Assembly (NCBI GenBank): GCA_001791645.1 | Contig: MGFA01000021.1 | Location: 1-61,450 of the forward strand | DNA: 61,450 nt | Source: Candidatus Uhrbacteria bacterium RIFOXYB12_FULL_58_10 | Lineage (GTDB): Bacteria > Patescibacteriota > Patescibacteriia > UBA9934 > GWF2-40-263 | Direction: 5' to 3' | In this document: positions 42,918-50,850 of the stretch, piece after piece | Layout of the letters: each line of letters starts with the position of its first letter | How positions within the stretch are numbered: the first letter of the stretch is position 1 | Program-made: the position numbers and the translations under genes | Notes under the pieces: model-generated | What the model was told of the DNA's origin: nothing | The model's database searches: none | What the model saw: the letters and a program-made list of their open reading frames with translations, nothing else

Positions 42918-43718
42918 TCAGACGACCGGATTGATCGATGCGTTTGGATGCGGGCTTTTCGCAAGCGGCGTTGTCTCAATGGACGCGAGCAGGATTTTCG
43001 TTTCTTCCTTTGTGAGTTCGCGGCACGCGCCCACGGGCAGGTCGCCGAGCTCGACGTTCATGACGCGAATGCGCCTGAGCGTGTTGACCGCGTGTCCCAG
43101 CGCCTCGCACATGCGGCGGATCTGTCGGTTGCGCCCCTCCGTAAGGACTATACGGAACGTTTTTTCGTCCACGCGAGTCACGCGGGCGGGCTTGGTCATG
43201 GAACCAAGAATCATCATGCCGCTCGCCATCTTCTCTAGCGCCACATCGTCGATGGGACGCAACACGGATACGACGTATTCCTTCTCGTGGTGGTAGCGAG
43301 GGTGCGTGATGCGCTCGGAGAGCCGCCCGTCGTTGGTCAGAAGCAGCAGCCCCGACGACGCCACGTCCAGGCGGCCGATGGGGAATGCGCGGCCCGGTAG
43401 TTTCAAAAAGGTCAGAATCGAATCCCGTGCCTTCGGATCCACGCTCGTGATAATGCCGACCGGCTTGTGAAACGCGTAATACACGGGTTTCGGCTTTGCG
43501 GTCATGACCTCGTTTCCCCTCACTCGCACGTCGTCGGATTCATCTACCGTCATGCCAAGCTCCGCGACCTTTCCATTGACCAAAACCATGCCGTCCGCAA
43601 TAAGCGCGTCGGCCTTGCGACGCGAACACAGTCCGCGGTCCGCGAGATGCTTGTTGAGGCGCGTTTTCACAAACGGTTCATGATATGGTCGATGATCATT
43701 CGGTTGCGATCGCGGCAT
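42918..43718 (-). CDS. 16S/23S rRNA pseudouridine synthase (RsuA/RluB family)
   Basis: TRLNKHLADRGLCSRRKADALIADGMVLVNG S4 domain; IGRLDVASSGLLLLTNDGRLSERITHP; EGRNRQIRRMCEALGH. Confidence 0.93.
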   Translation of the reverse strand: MPRSQPNDHRPYHEPFVKTRLNKHLADRGLCSRRKADALIADGMVLVNGKVAELGMTVDESDDVRVRGNEVMTAKPKPVYYAFHKPVGIITSVDPKARDSILTFLKLPGRAFPIGRLDVASSGLLLLTNDGRLSERITHPRYHHEKEYVVSVLRPIDDVALEKMASGMMILGSMTKPARVTRVDEKTFRIVLTEGRNRQIRRMCEALGHAVNTLRRIRVMNVELGDLPVGACRELTKEETKILLASIETTPLAKSPHPNASINPVV

Positions 43719-43843
43719 GTCGTTGCGACTGAGGATTTTCCCGAGCACGACGGTCCGGAAAAGCACAGAATAGTTTTCATAATGGATTTGGATGGAGTGC
43801 GAATTGACACTATCAAGAAAATGAGACAGAATCAAGTGTTTTT

Positions 43844-46015
43844 ATGCGTGAAATTCTCAAGACCCATTTTGGCTACGACGCGTTCCGGCCACTTCAAGAG
43901 GAGATCATGAATGCGGCGCTTCGTGGAGAAGACGCGCTCGTGCTGATGCCGACCGGGGGAGGGAAGTCACTCTGCTATCAGCTACCCGCGCTCCTGTTTG
44001 ACGGGGTGACTCTCGTGATTTCGCCGCTCATCGCGCTCATGAAGGACCAGGTGGACGCGCTCGTGGCAAACGGCATTGCCGCCGCATTTTTGAATAGCTC
44101 GCTCACGGACGACGAAATGGATTCCGTGCGGTTTCGCGCGCTGTCCGGGGAATTGAAAATATTGTATGTGGCTCCGGAGCGCCTCGCGTCCTATGGGTTC
44201 CAGGATTTTTTGCGCCAGTTGCGCGTGTCGCTCATTGCCGTTGACGAGGCGCATTGTATTTCCGAGTGGGGACACGACTTCCGGCCCGATTATCGCAACC
44301 TGAAGGATTTGCGCCGCGCGTTTCCGGACGTGCCGGTCATGGCGCTCACGGCCACGGCCACGCCGAAGGTGCGGGAGGACATCGTGGCGCAGCTTGGCAT
44401 GCCGTCCGCGCCGGTTTTCGTGTCGAGTTTCAACCGTCCAAACCTGAACTACGTTTTGCGCCAGAAGCAAAATGCGTTCGCGCAGCTTGCGCAACTGTTG
44501 GAAACGTATCGGGAAAAGCCGGTGATCATCTACTGTTTCTCGCGCAAAGACACCGAGTCGCTCGCCGAGAGCCTGTGCGCGGCCGGCTTTCGCGCCGCGG
44601 CATACCACGCGGGGCTCGATCGCGAGACGCGCGCGCGGACGCAGGACGAGTTCATTCGCGACGAGGTATCCATCATCGTGGCCACGATCGCGTTTGGCAT
44701 GGGAATTGACAAGCCCGACGTCCGGCTCGTCGCGCACATGGATTTACCAAAGTCGATCGAGGGCTATTACCAGGAAACCGGTCGCGCGGGACGCGACGGG
44801 CTGCCGAGCGAGTGCGTGCTGTTCTACTCGTTCGGCGACAAGCGCAAGCAGGACTTTTTTATCGGTCAGATTGCCGAAGAGGCCGAGCGCGAGCTTGCGC
44901 GGGCCAAGCTCGCGCAGGTGATCGCCTATGGCGAAACCGACCAGTGTCGGCGCAAGTTTCTGCTCGAGTATTTCGGCGAGCCGTGGGACGACGAGCGGTG
45001 CGGGTCGTGCGACAACTGCGTCGCGCAGCCGAAGGAGTCGCGCGACGTCACCGAGCTCGCGCACAAGGTGTTCGAGGCGGTCATGCGCACGGGCGAGCGA
45101 TTCGGCGCCGCGCACGTGTGCGACGTGCTGCGCGGATCGCGCAAGGAACGCATCGTGCAGAATCGCCATGATACGCTCACGGTCCACGGCACCGCGCGCG
45201 ACGTGTCCGTTGACCTGCTGCGCGAGGTTATCCGGCTCATGCAAAAACAGGGATATCTCCAAAAGAACGACGGCGATTATCCAACGCTTTGCGTGAGCCA
45301 GTACGGTCGCCAGGCGTTCGAGGATGGAGAGCGCATTCTCCTGCCGATTTCTGCGTCGGAGCCCGTGCGCGCCTTTGCGAAGCCGTCGCGTAACGCAACC
45401 GCGGGCGGTCTCGCCTTCGACCAGGACCTGTTCGACCAGCTCCGTCGCGAGCGCAAGGCAATCGCCGATGAACACAATGTGCCGCCGTTCATCATCTTTG
45501 GCGACCGCACGCTGCAAGAGATGGCGTTTTATTTTCCGCAGAGCAGGGAACGCCTCGCGACGATCTTCGGCGTGGGTGCGCGCAAACTCGACGCGTTCGG
45601 CGAGCTGTTTCTCGCGGTGATTCGCGGTTACGCGACGGAACGCGGCCTGGCCGAGCGACCGAACCCAAGGCAGCCCGTCCGACCGATGGTCGCCTCTGCG
45701 CCCAGGCGATCATCCACGATCAGCCAAACCGGCGAGCTTGTGCGGCAGGGCCTGTCGCTTGAGCAGATCATGGTCGAGCGCAAGCTCTCCGCCGGGACGA
45801 TTATCCAGCATGTGACGGCGATCCTTGGCGCAGGGGAGGACCTCGACATCGAGTCGCTCCGTCCGTCCACCGCTCGTCTAACTGCCATTGGGGACGCCTT
45901 TCGCGCCGCCAACACGTCGTTTCTTACACCGGTCAAGGAAATCCTCGGTAATGATTTCTCCTACGACGAAATTCGCCTCGCCCGCCTTTTTCTCACCAGA
46001 GACCAACAAAATTAA
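43844..46015 (+). CDS. recQ: ATP-dependent DNA helicase RecQ
   Basis: FGYDAFRPLQEEIM, VLMPTGGGKSLCYQLPAL, VDEAHCISEWGHDFRPDYR, zinc-binding CGSCDNC, HRDC-like C-terminus. Confidence 0.95.
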   Translation: MREILKTHFGYDAFRPLQEEIMNAALRGEDALVLMPTGGGKSLCYQLPALLFDGVTLVISPLIALMKDQVDALVANGIAAAFLNSSLTDDEMDSVRFRALSGELKILYVAPERLASYGFQDFLRQLRVSLIAVDEAHCISEWGHDFRPDYRNLKDLRRAFPDVPVMALTATATPKVREDIVAQLGMPSAPVFVSSFNRPNLNYVLRQKQNAFAQLAQLLETYREKPVIIYCFSRKDTESLAESLCAAGFRAAAYHAGLDRETRARTQDEFIRDEVSIIVATIAFGMGIDKPDVRLVAHMDLPKSIEGYYQETGRAGRDGLPSECVLFYSFGDKRKQDFFIGQIAEEAERELARAKLAQVIAYGETDQCRRKFLLEYFGEPWDDERCGSCDNCVAQPKESRDVTELAHKVFEAVMRTGERFGAAHVCDVLRGSRKERIVQNRHDTLTVHGTARDVSVDLLREVIRLMQKQGYLQKNDGDYPTLCVSQYGRQAFEDGERILLPISASEPVRAFAKPSRNATAGGLAFDQDLFDQLRRERKAIADEHNVPPFIIFGDRTLQEMAFYFPQSRERLATIFGVGARKLDAFGELFLAVIRGYATERGLAERPNPRQPVRPMVASAPRRSSTISQTGELVRQGLSLEQIMVERKLSAGTIIQHVTAILGAGEDLDIESLRPSTARLTAIGDAFRAANTSFLTPVKEILGNDFSYDEIRLARLFLTRDQQN

Positions 46016-46110
46016 GCCAACCTTTATCCCTTGCGTCGCGGAATCGTCCTTGCTATACTCTCCACGCCGGAACCATTCCGGGGTAGCTCAGCGGTAGAGC
46101 AGTGGACTGT

Positions 46111-46578
46111 GGCACGCGTTTGTCGACTTTATTGAAAAATATGGCCGACAAGCGAACCTACGCCCAACGTGCAGAAACGATAAAGCGCGCAGTCAGTAAG
46201 CGTCGGAAGAACGTTCGGACGCCGGCCATCGAGTATCTTGGTGGCAGGGGTCAGAATTGCATACTGATTTGCGCGAATTGTCATCGCGAAGCGCACGCGG
46301 GCATTACGCAGCTTCCGGCGGAGACGTCGGAATGAAACAGGGTGAATTGTCCCGCGTAAAAAGTGGGATCCCGCAACAGGCGGTGACTGGAAGCCGTCGT
46401 CGGTAACGACACGGTAATCAGCAGCCAAGCTCGATCATCGGGTCGAGAAGGTTCAGAGACTATCCTTTCGAGGAGTACCTCTCCGGCAAACGCTGGGGCG
46501 GGAAGCGCCCTGCATCCATGCTCGTTTGAGAAGGATGAAGATATAGTCCACGCTTTCGGGAAACCGAGAGACCACGTG
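46111..46578 (+). other. Group I intron interrupting the tRNA-Asn anticodon
   Basis: 5' exon ends in T and intron ends in G; R-like GGTTCAGAGACTAT (~46449-46463), S-like AAGATATAGTCC (46538-46549) with GACTAT/ATAGTC P7 complementarity; Q-like GGTAATCAGCAGCCAAG (~46411-46428). Confidence 0.88.
46141..46335 (+). pseudogene. Intron-internal HNH endonuclease remnant with internal deletion
   Basis: MADKRTYAQRAETIKRAVSKRRKNVRTPAIEYLGGRGQ joined directly to NCILICANCHREAHAG; the CxxC...FHH core expected between these parts is absent. Confidence 0.7.
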
Positions 46579-46613
46579 TAATCCATTGGTCATGGGTTCG
46601 AATCCCATCCCCG

Positions 46614-46718
46614 GAGCCATGAGAAGGCGTGTGAGGTGACCCACATGCCTTGTCAAAAAGTCGTCATTAAAAAATGGCGATTTTTTGTTTAATCCTTGAG
46701 CAAATAGCGACCCTTGGT
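46614..46718 (+). repeat. Repeat R1, copy A (tRNA-Asn 3' end plus downstream sequence)
   Basis: 105 nt GAGCCATGAGAAGGCGTGTGAGGTGACCCACATGCC...GCGACCCTTGGT; copy B at 50596 differs at about two positions. Confidence 0.93.
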
Positions 46719-46849
46719 GGCTTGCCAAGAATTCCAAAACTCCCAGAACACAAATTAATGGCCGTCGATGCCGTAGAGGCTCGTAACGGGTCTATATTAG
46801 CCGCATACAATTCCTATGTCCGAAATGCTGGTTAGTTCTTTGGTTCAAC

Positions 46850-46864
46850 TGTGCATCTTGCACA
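46850..46864. promoter_or_regulatory. Perfect palindrome upstream of the restriction-enzyme gene (candidate operator)
   Basis: TGTGCA-TCT-TGCACA. Confidence 0.3.
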
Positions 46865-46930
46865 ACAGGAGTCGCGGAGGAGGCAAATAAATATCTAATA
46901 ATTCTAGTTCGTGTTACTATTTTCTACGAT

Positions 46931-47602
46931 ATGCTATCAAAAACAGAATTGAAAAGATTAGAAAAGAGAGCCTGCAAGCCGACTCCACTAAACGAAAAAG
47001 GATTTAATCCAAAAGCAAACATTCCTTTCGGATGTACGACCGATGCCGTACGAAAAGCAATGCAGGACTATTTGGATTTTTTGAGCCATATAAACCTAAA
47101 GCTTCATTCGAAAAATATCGAGAGACTCGAATCTTTTGTGATGATGGCTAATTTCAGCAGTATAGTAGGTGAATTCATGGGTGCTAGCATTCCAAAGTAC
47201 TGTCAGACAATATTACGGAACGAATATCATAATGGTCATCCAGATTTGATCCCAACGAATCGCTACCCGAAAAATTCAATTTTGCATGGTGAGGACGGAA
47301 TCGAGATAAAGGCTTCAAGACACGTCAGTGGGTGGCAAGGTCACAACCCAGAGGCTTGTTGGTTACTGGTTTTCATTTTTGAAAGCAATACACCACGCGA
47401 TTCAGCAGCAGGCAGTCCTCCCATTCCATTCAAATTCAAAGAAGTACTTGGAGCGCAACTTAAAGTCGAGGACTGGACTTTTTCTGGTCGCTCAGCGACG
47501 AGTAGGCGAACTATCACCGCGAGTGTGAACAGGAGTGGGTATGAAAAGATGAAAAGGAATTGGATTTATCGAGATGACTCATCTTCAAGTGTCGTTGAGT
47601 AA
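46931..47602 (+). CDS. Putative PD-(D/E)xK type II restriction endonuclease
   Basis: GHPDLIPTNRYPKNSILHGEDGIEIKASRHVSGWQGHNPE (PD...ExK pattern); convergent with a DNA methyltransferase. Confidence 0.65.
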   Translation: MLSKTELKRLEKRACKPTPLNEKGFNPKANIPFGCTTDAVRKAMQDYLDFLSHINLKLHSKNIERLESFVMMANFSSIVGEFMGASIPKYCQTILRNEYHNGHPDLIPTNRYPKNSILHGEDGIEIKASRHVSGWQGHNPEACWLLVFIFESNTPRDSAAGSPPIPFKFKEVLGAQLKVEDWTFSGRSATSRRTITASVNRSGYEKMKRNWIYRDDSSSSVVE

Positions 47603-49129
47603 CGACAACTTCGGCACGGCCTTTTTTGCCAGATCAAAATACTCTGAGTTCACTTCAATTCCAATTGATTCAAGTCCACACGCGTTTGCCGCAGCGAGCG
47701 TCGATCCAGATCCCATGAATGGATCTAGTATGATTCCCTTACCCAAAGGCAAAGAGGCATAAACGATTTTTCGCAAAAACGATTGCGGTTTTAGACTTGG
47801 GTGCCCTGCGAGTTTTCGTTCATGTTGAGAAGTGCGTTCGCTAGGAATTAAATCCTCGAACGGATTGCCATTGGGAAGGCGGCGAAGTCCTCCTGTTCCA
47901 AATTTTCGCAAAGAATCTTGGACGCGCATGCCAGCGGGGAGCTTACTACGAAAGATACCCCACGGTTCATAGCATCCCCTTGGTAAGGAACAAACGTTCG
48001 TGAATTCTTCCTCAGCATTTTTTGGTCTGTCCCCACCGCGCAAAGTTCGTACTAATCGCATTGTCTGCCCCCTAAACTCAAGACCGCCGTCTTCCAGAGC
48101 TCTATAAACAAGAGGTGCAATGAAAGCATTGTTCGCAATGAACACATGCCCTCCCGGTTGAAGAATTCTGCCGGACTTCTCAGCAAGTTTTCTGAAAAAA
48201 TTGTAAATTCTAGAGCGTTCTTTTTCGTTAAGTGCTGTAAATCTAGGTAACGGTGATCGGGTATGGCCATCAAAGGAAGGCGGAACTCTCCAAACACCCC
48301 CGCTTCCGTTTTTCATTTTCTTGAGCTGATCCGTATCAAACTCTACAACACCGTAAGGCGGATCTGTAACTATTGCGTGAATGCTATGTGGAGCGGCATT
48401 ATCCATCCATTCAAAGCAATCCGCATGGAATAATCGAGACAAGCCGATCTTTTCGGACGGGTAATCGCGACGTAGTTGGTTGGTTTTTTGGTTATCCAGT
48501 AGCGATTCTTGAAAAAGTGTTTTTGGTACTTCACTGGTAAAACTTTTAATCACATCTACAACAGTTCCTTGAATTGTGAGACGGGATGGTTGAATAAAAA
48601 TTGGCTTTAAATCTGGATTGGCTGGCTGAAGTCTGACCCGATTCTTTTCTTTGTAATATTGTTTTAATGTAGTTTCTGATCCATCAATCAACGCGACGAT
48701 TTTTTGACCGTTCTCTGCTACTTGTTGATTTCGAATAATTACAACATCGCCGTCATTTATATTTTCGTCAATCATGCTATTGCCAGAGACTCGAAGAGCG
48801 TAGGTGTCTCCGGACCTTGGCAGCTTTGATCGTGGAACTGCTATTGTTTCATTCTCTGCAATCGCCTCGATTGGCTTTCCAGCGGCGATCGTTCCGAGTA
48901 ATTGTACTTGGACCAGAGAGTCGTTATCCGGCAAGGTAAGAGCTCGGGCTCTATTTTCGACCTTCTCAAGATGACCGCCATTTTTTAACTTTGAAACATG
49001 AAAATGGGCTGTCGAAACAGAAGCAAATTTAAAATGTTTCTGGATCTCCTCGAGAGATGGCGAATATCCCTTCTTTTTAGAAGAACTTCTTATGAAGTCG
49101 AGTACTTCTTTTTGACGTTTGGTTTGCAT
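47585..49129 (-). CDS. LexA-like repressor (wHTH + S24 peptidase) fused to beta-class DNA methyltransferase
   Basis: N-term MQTKRQKEVLDFIRSSSKKKGYSPSLEEIQKHFKFASVSTAHFHVSKL; LLGTIAAGKPIEA cleavage-like site; RVSGNSMIDENINDGD (Ser) and VALIDGSETTLKQYY (Lys); then IVTDPPYGVVEFD and GIILDPFMGSGSTLAAANACGLESIGIEVNSEYFDLA. ORF can extend to a TTG at 49183. Confidence 0.9.
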   Translation of the reverse strand: MQTKRQKEVLDFIRSSSKKKGYSPSLEEIQKHFKFASVSTAHFHVSKLKNGGHLEKVENRARALTLPDNDSLVQVQLLGTIAAGKPIEAIAENETIAVPRSKLPRSGDTYALRVSGNSMIDENINDGDVVIIRNQQVAENGQKIVALIDGSETTLKQYYKEKNRVRLQPANPDLKPIFIQPSRLTIQGTVVDVIKSFTSEVPKTLFQESLLDNQKTNQLRRDYPSEKIGLSRLFHADCFEWMDNAAPHSIHAIVTDPPYGVVEFDTDQLKKMKNGSGGVWRVPPSFDGHTRSPLPRFTALNEKERSRIYNFFRKLAEKSGRILQPGGHVFIANNAFIAPLVYRALEDGGLEFRGQTMRLVRTLRGGDRPKNAEEEFTNVCSLPRGCYEPWGIFRSKLPAGMRVQDSLRKFGTGGLRRLPNGNPFEDLIPSERTSQHERKLAGHPSLKPQSFLRKIVYASLPLGKGIILDPFMGSGSTLAAANACGLESIGIEVNSEYFDLAKKAVPKLSLLNDT

Positions 49130-49210
49130 AGTCTTGACGGCGTTAAGTTCACTCACCATAATAGAAAAAAAGTAGAAAGTCAATCACTAACTTATTCACA
49201 CCTTTATCGT

Positions 49211-49417
49211 ATGGCAAAGTCTAACAAAAATTCCGGAAAACCATGGAGCTCCTCTGATCAGAACCAACTCGGGAAGCTAGCAAAGCAAAATACACCAACG
49301 CGGGTTATTGGTTTGAAGCTTGGTCGAACACCTGATGGTGTTCGTGGCATGGCTCAGAAGCTCGGGGTTAGCCTTAAACCTACGAATCAGGCCCCGTACA
49401 ACCGACGAAAATCGTAG
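49211..49417 (+). CDS. Small Myb/SANT-like putative DNA-binding protein
   Basis: MAKSNKNSGKPWSSSDQNQLGKLAKQNTPTRVIGLKLGRTPDGVRGMAQKLGVSLKPTNQ. Confidence 0.6.
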   Translation: MAKSNKNSGKPWSSSDQNQLGKLAKQNTPTRVIGLKLGRTPDGVRGMAQKLGVSLKPTNQAPYNRRKS

Positions 49418-49430
49418 TCAATTTTTGAAT

Positions 49431-50306
49431 ATGGCACTTTTAAACAAAAATCACATCAAATCGGTTGTTGCTGTTGGCACACTGAAGGACGACGGAAGTT
49501 TTGCGTGTGACTCCACAAGTTTCCTCGTCGGCTTCTTAATCACAAATAGTGATGATCCGAAGCAAAAGCTTTATAGAACTTTTTTGGTGACAAACAGACA
49601 TGTATTTGAGAAACGAAAAAAAGCGTGGCTACGATTCAACAAAGACGACGGCAAAGGAATGATTTTTGACATCGATCTGAATTTTGAGAATGGTGATACG
49701 CGATGGTTGGCGCATCCCGATCCAGAAGTCGATCTCGCACTACTTAGCATTAGCCCGGCCGCGCTTAAACAAAACAACGTGCAACCCACCTTCATTTCTG
49801 AGGAAATGTTTGGATACAGCGGTAAATTTGAGGAAATTGGTATCGCTGTTGGTGACGAGGTGTTTGCGATTGGATTTCCAATGGGATTCGCGGGTGAGGT
49901 ACAAAACTATCCGTGTGTTAAGGCTGGTCTTATTTCCAGGATAGACCAGGAGATAATCAAGAAACGAAAGGCATTCGTCGTCGATTCATCTATCTTCCCA
50001 GGTAATAGTGGCGGCCCAGTGATTCTAAAGCCCACCATCACATCATTAAGCGATACGAAAGCCGTCGGTCAGCCATTTTTACTTGGGGTTATTAGTGGTT
50101 ATCTCACATATAGCGAGCAGCTTTTTACGCATCAGACGAATCCTCCAACAGTGGTAAGCTCGACCCGGGAAAATTCGGGTTTAAGTTTTTGTGTCCCGAT
50201 GGATTTTGTAAGGGAAATATATGATATATGGCTGATGAACCAAAAACCGGTGGAAGAGCCACAAAAAAGTACCACACCAGAGGATCTTAAAGAAAAGGCG
50301 AGCTAG
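49431..50306 (+). CDS. Trypsin-like (S1/HtrA-type) serine protease, no evident signal peptide
   Basis: His in LVTNRHVFEK, Asp in PEVDLALLSI, Ser in FPGNSGGPVIL: complete triad signature. Confidence 0.8.
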   Translation: MALLNKNHIKSVVAVGTLKDDGSFACDSTSFLVGFLITNSDDPKQKLYRTFLVTNRHVFEKRKKAWLRFNKDDGKGMIFDIDLNFENGDTRWLAHPDPEVDLALLSISPAALKQNNVQPTFISEEMFGYSGKFEEIGIAVGDEVFAIGFPMGFAGEVQNYPCVKAGLISRIDQEIIKKRKAFVVDSSIFPGNSGGPVILKPTITSLSDTKAVGQPFLLGVISGYLTYSEQLFTHQTNPPTVVSSTRENSGLSFCVPMDFVREIYDIWLMNQKPVEEPQKSTTPEDLKEKAS

Positions 50307-50309
50307 AGC

Positions 50310-50564
50310 AATCTCATATTTTGGCCGATGGGTGTCCGAGTATTCCAACGCCTGCGCGTCGGTCAAATCCTCTCCCCGCTCCTTCTTCCAAAGCTCCTTA
50401 AACGACTGAATCCGTTCGTCATTTGTGCGCATAGGATTATTGTGAAAAGCCCTTGAAACCATCGTATCCATGATTTGAGACACAGGCCATTCTCGTGTCT
50501 CATTTGTCTCATTTCGATGAGACCCGGGTGCCAGTTTGACCCCTCTAAAAGACCCCTCAAACAT
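50310..50564 (-). pseudogene. Short relic ORF (RIQSFKELWKKERGEDLTDAQALEYS motif)
   Basis: Minus-strand NDERIQSFKELWKKERGEDLTDAQALEY resembles a short conserved tail I associate with CPR mobile regions; from memory only. Confidence 0.3.
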
Positions 50565-50595
50565 TGTCGTAAAGTGAGTTCGAGACCCGTACGCC

Positions 50596-50700
50596 GAGCC
50601 ATGAGAAGGCGTGTGAGGTGACCCACATGCCTTGTCAAAAAGTCGTCATTGAAAAATGGCGATTTTTTGTTTAATCCTTGAGCAAATGGCGACCCTTGGT
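50596..50700 (+). repeat. Repeat R1, copy B, preceded by a degenerate tRNA-3'-like sequence
   Basis: 105 nt, ~98% identical to 46614..46718; preceded by AGTTCGAGACCCGTACGCC, resembling a T-arm/acceptor end. Confidence 0.93.
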
Positions 50701-50799
50701 AGACCATCAAAAAACCGAACCGCCTGGGACGCAAAGTCGTCGAATTTTTCTTAAACGCCCGAAACTGCAAATTCGCCCTATTTTTTCGGTTCGATCCCC
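50669..50799 (+). repeat. Repeat R2, copy B (overlaps the R1 end)
   Basis: GTTTAATCCTTGAGCAAAT..CGACCCTTGGTAG...GGGACGCAAAGTCGTCGAATTTTT...TTTTTTCGGTTCGATCCCC; diverged copy at 55379. Confidence 0.85.
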
Positions 50800-50850
50800 G
50801 ACCACAGTTCTCGGTGGATTAATCACGCAATTTAAGGTACATTTTGCATC

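Larger units (their letters stand above)
46077..46619 (+). tRNA. Intron-containing tRNA-Asn(GTT)
   Basis: Exon 1 46077-46110 (TCCGGGGTAGCTCAGCGGTAGAGCAGTGGACTGT) plus exon 2 46579-46619 (TAATCCATTGGTCATGGGTTCGAATCCCATCCCCGGAGCCA) give a complete tRNA-Asn with GGACTGTTAATCC anticodon arm and encoded CCA. Confidence 0.9.

Noticed and set aside
46102-46140. N-terminal extension of the intron ORF (MDCGTRLSTLLKN) starting inside tRNA exon 1
   Set aside because: The start would lie in the tRNA anticodon arm; the ATG at 46141 is the sensible start of the HNH-like remnant.
46077-46619. Alternative splice reading as tRNA-Thr(UGU) with boundaries CT|GTGG and CACG|TGTAA
   Set aside because: It also gives a 7-nt loop, but tRNA body, variable loop TTGGTC, G73 and the GGACTGTTAATCC arm match tRNA-Asn.
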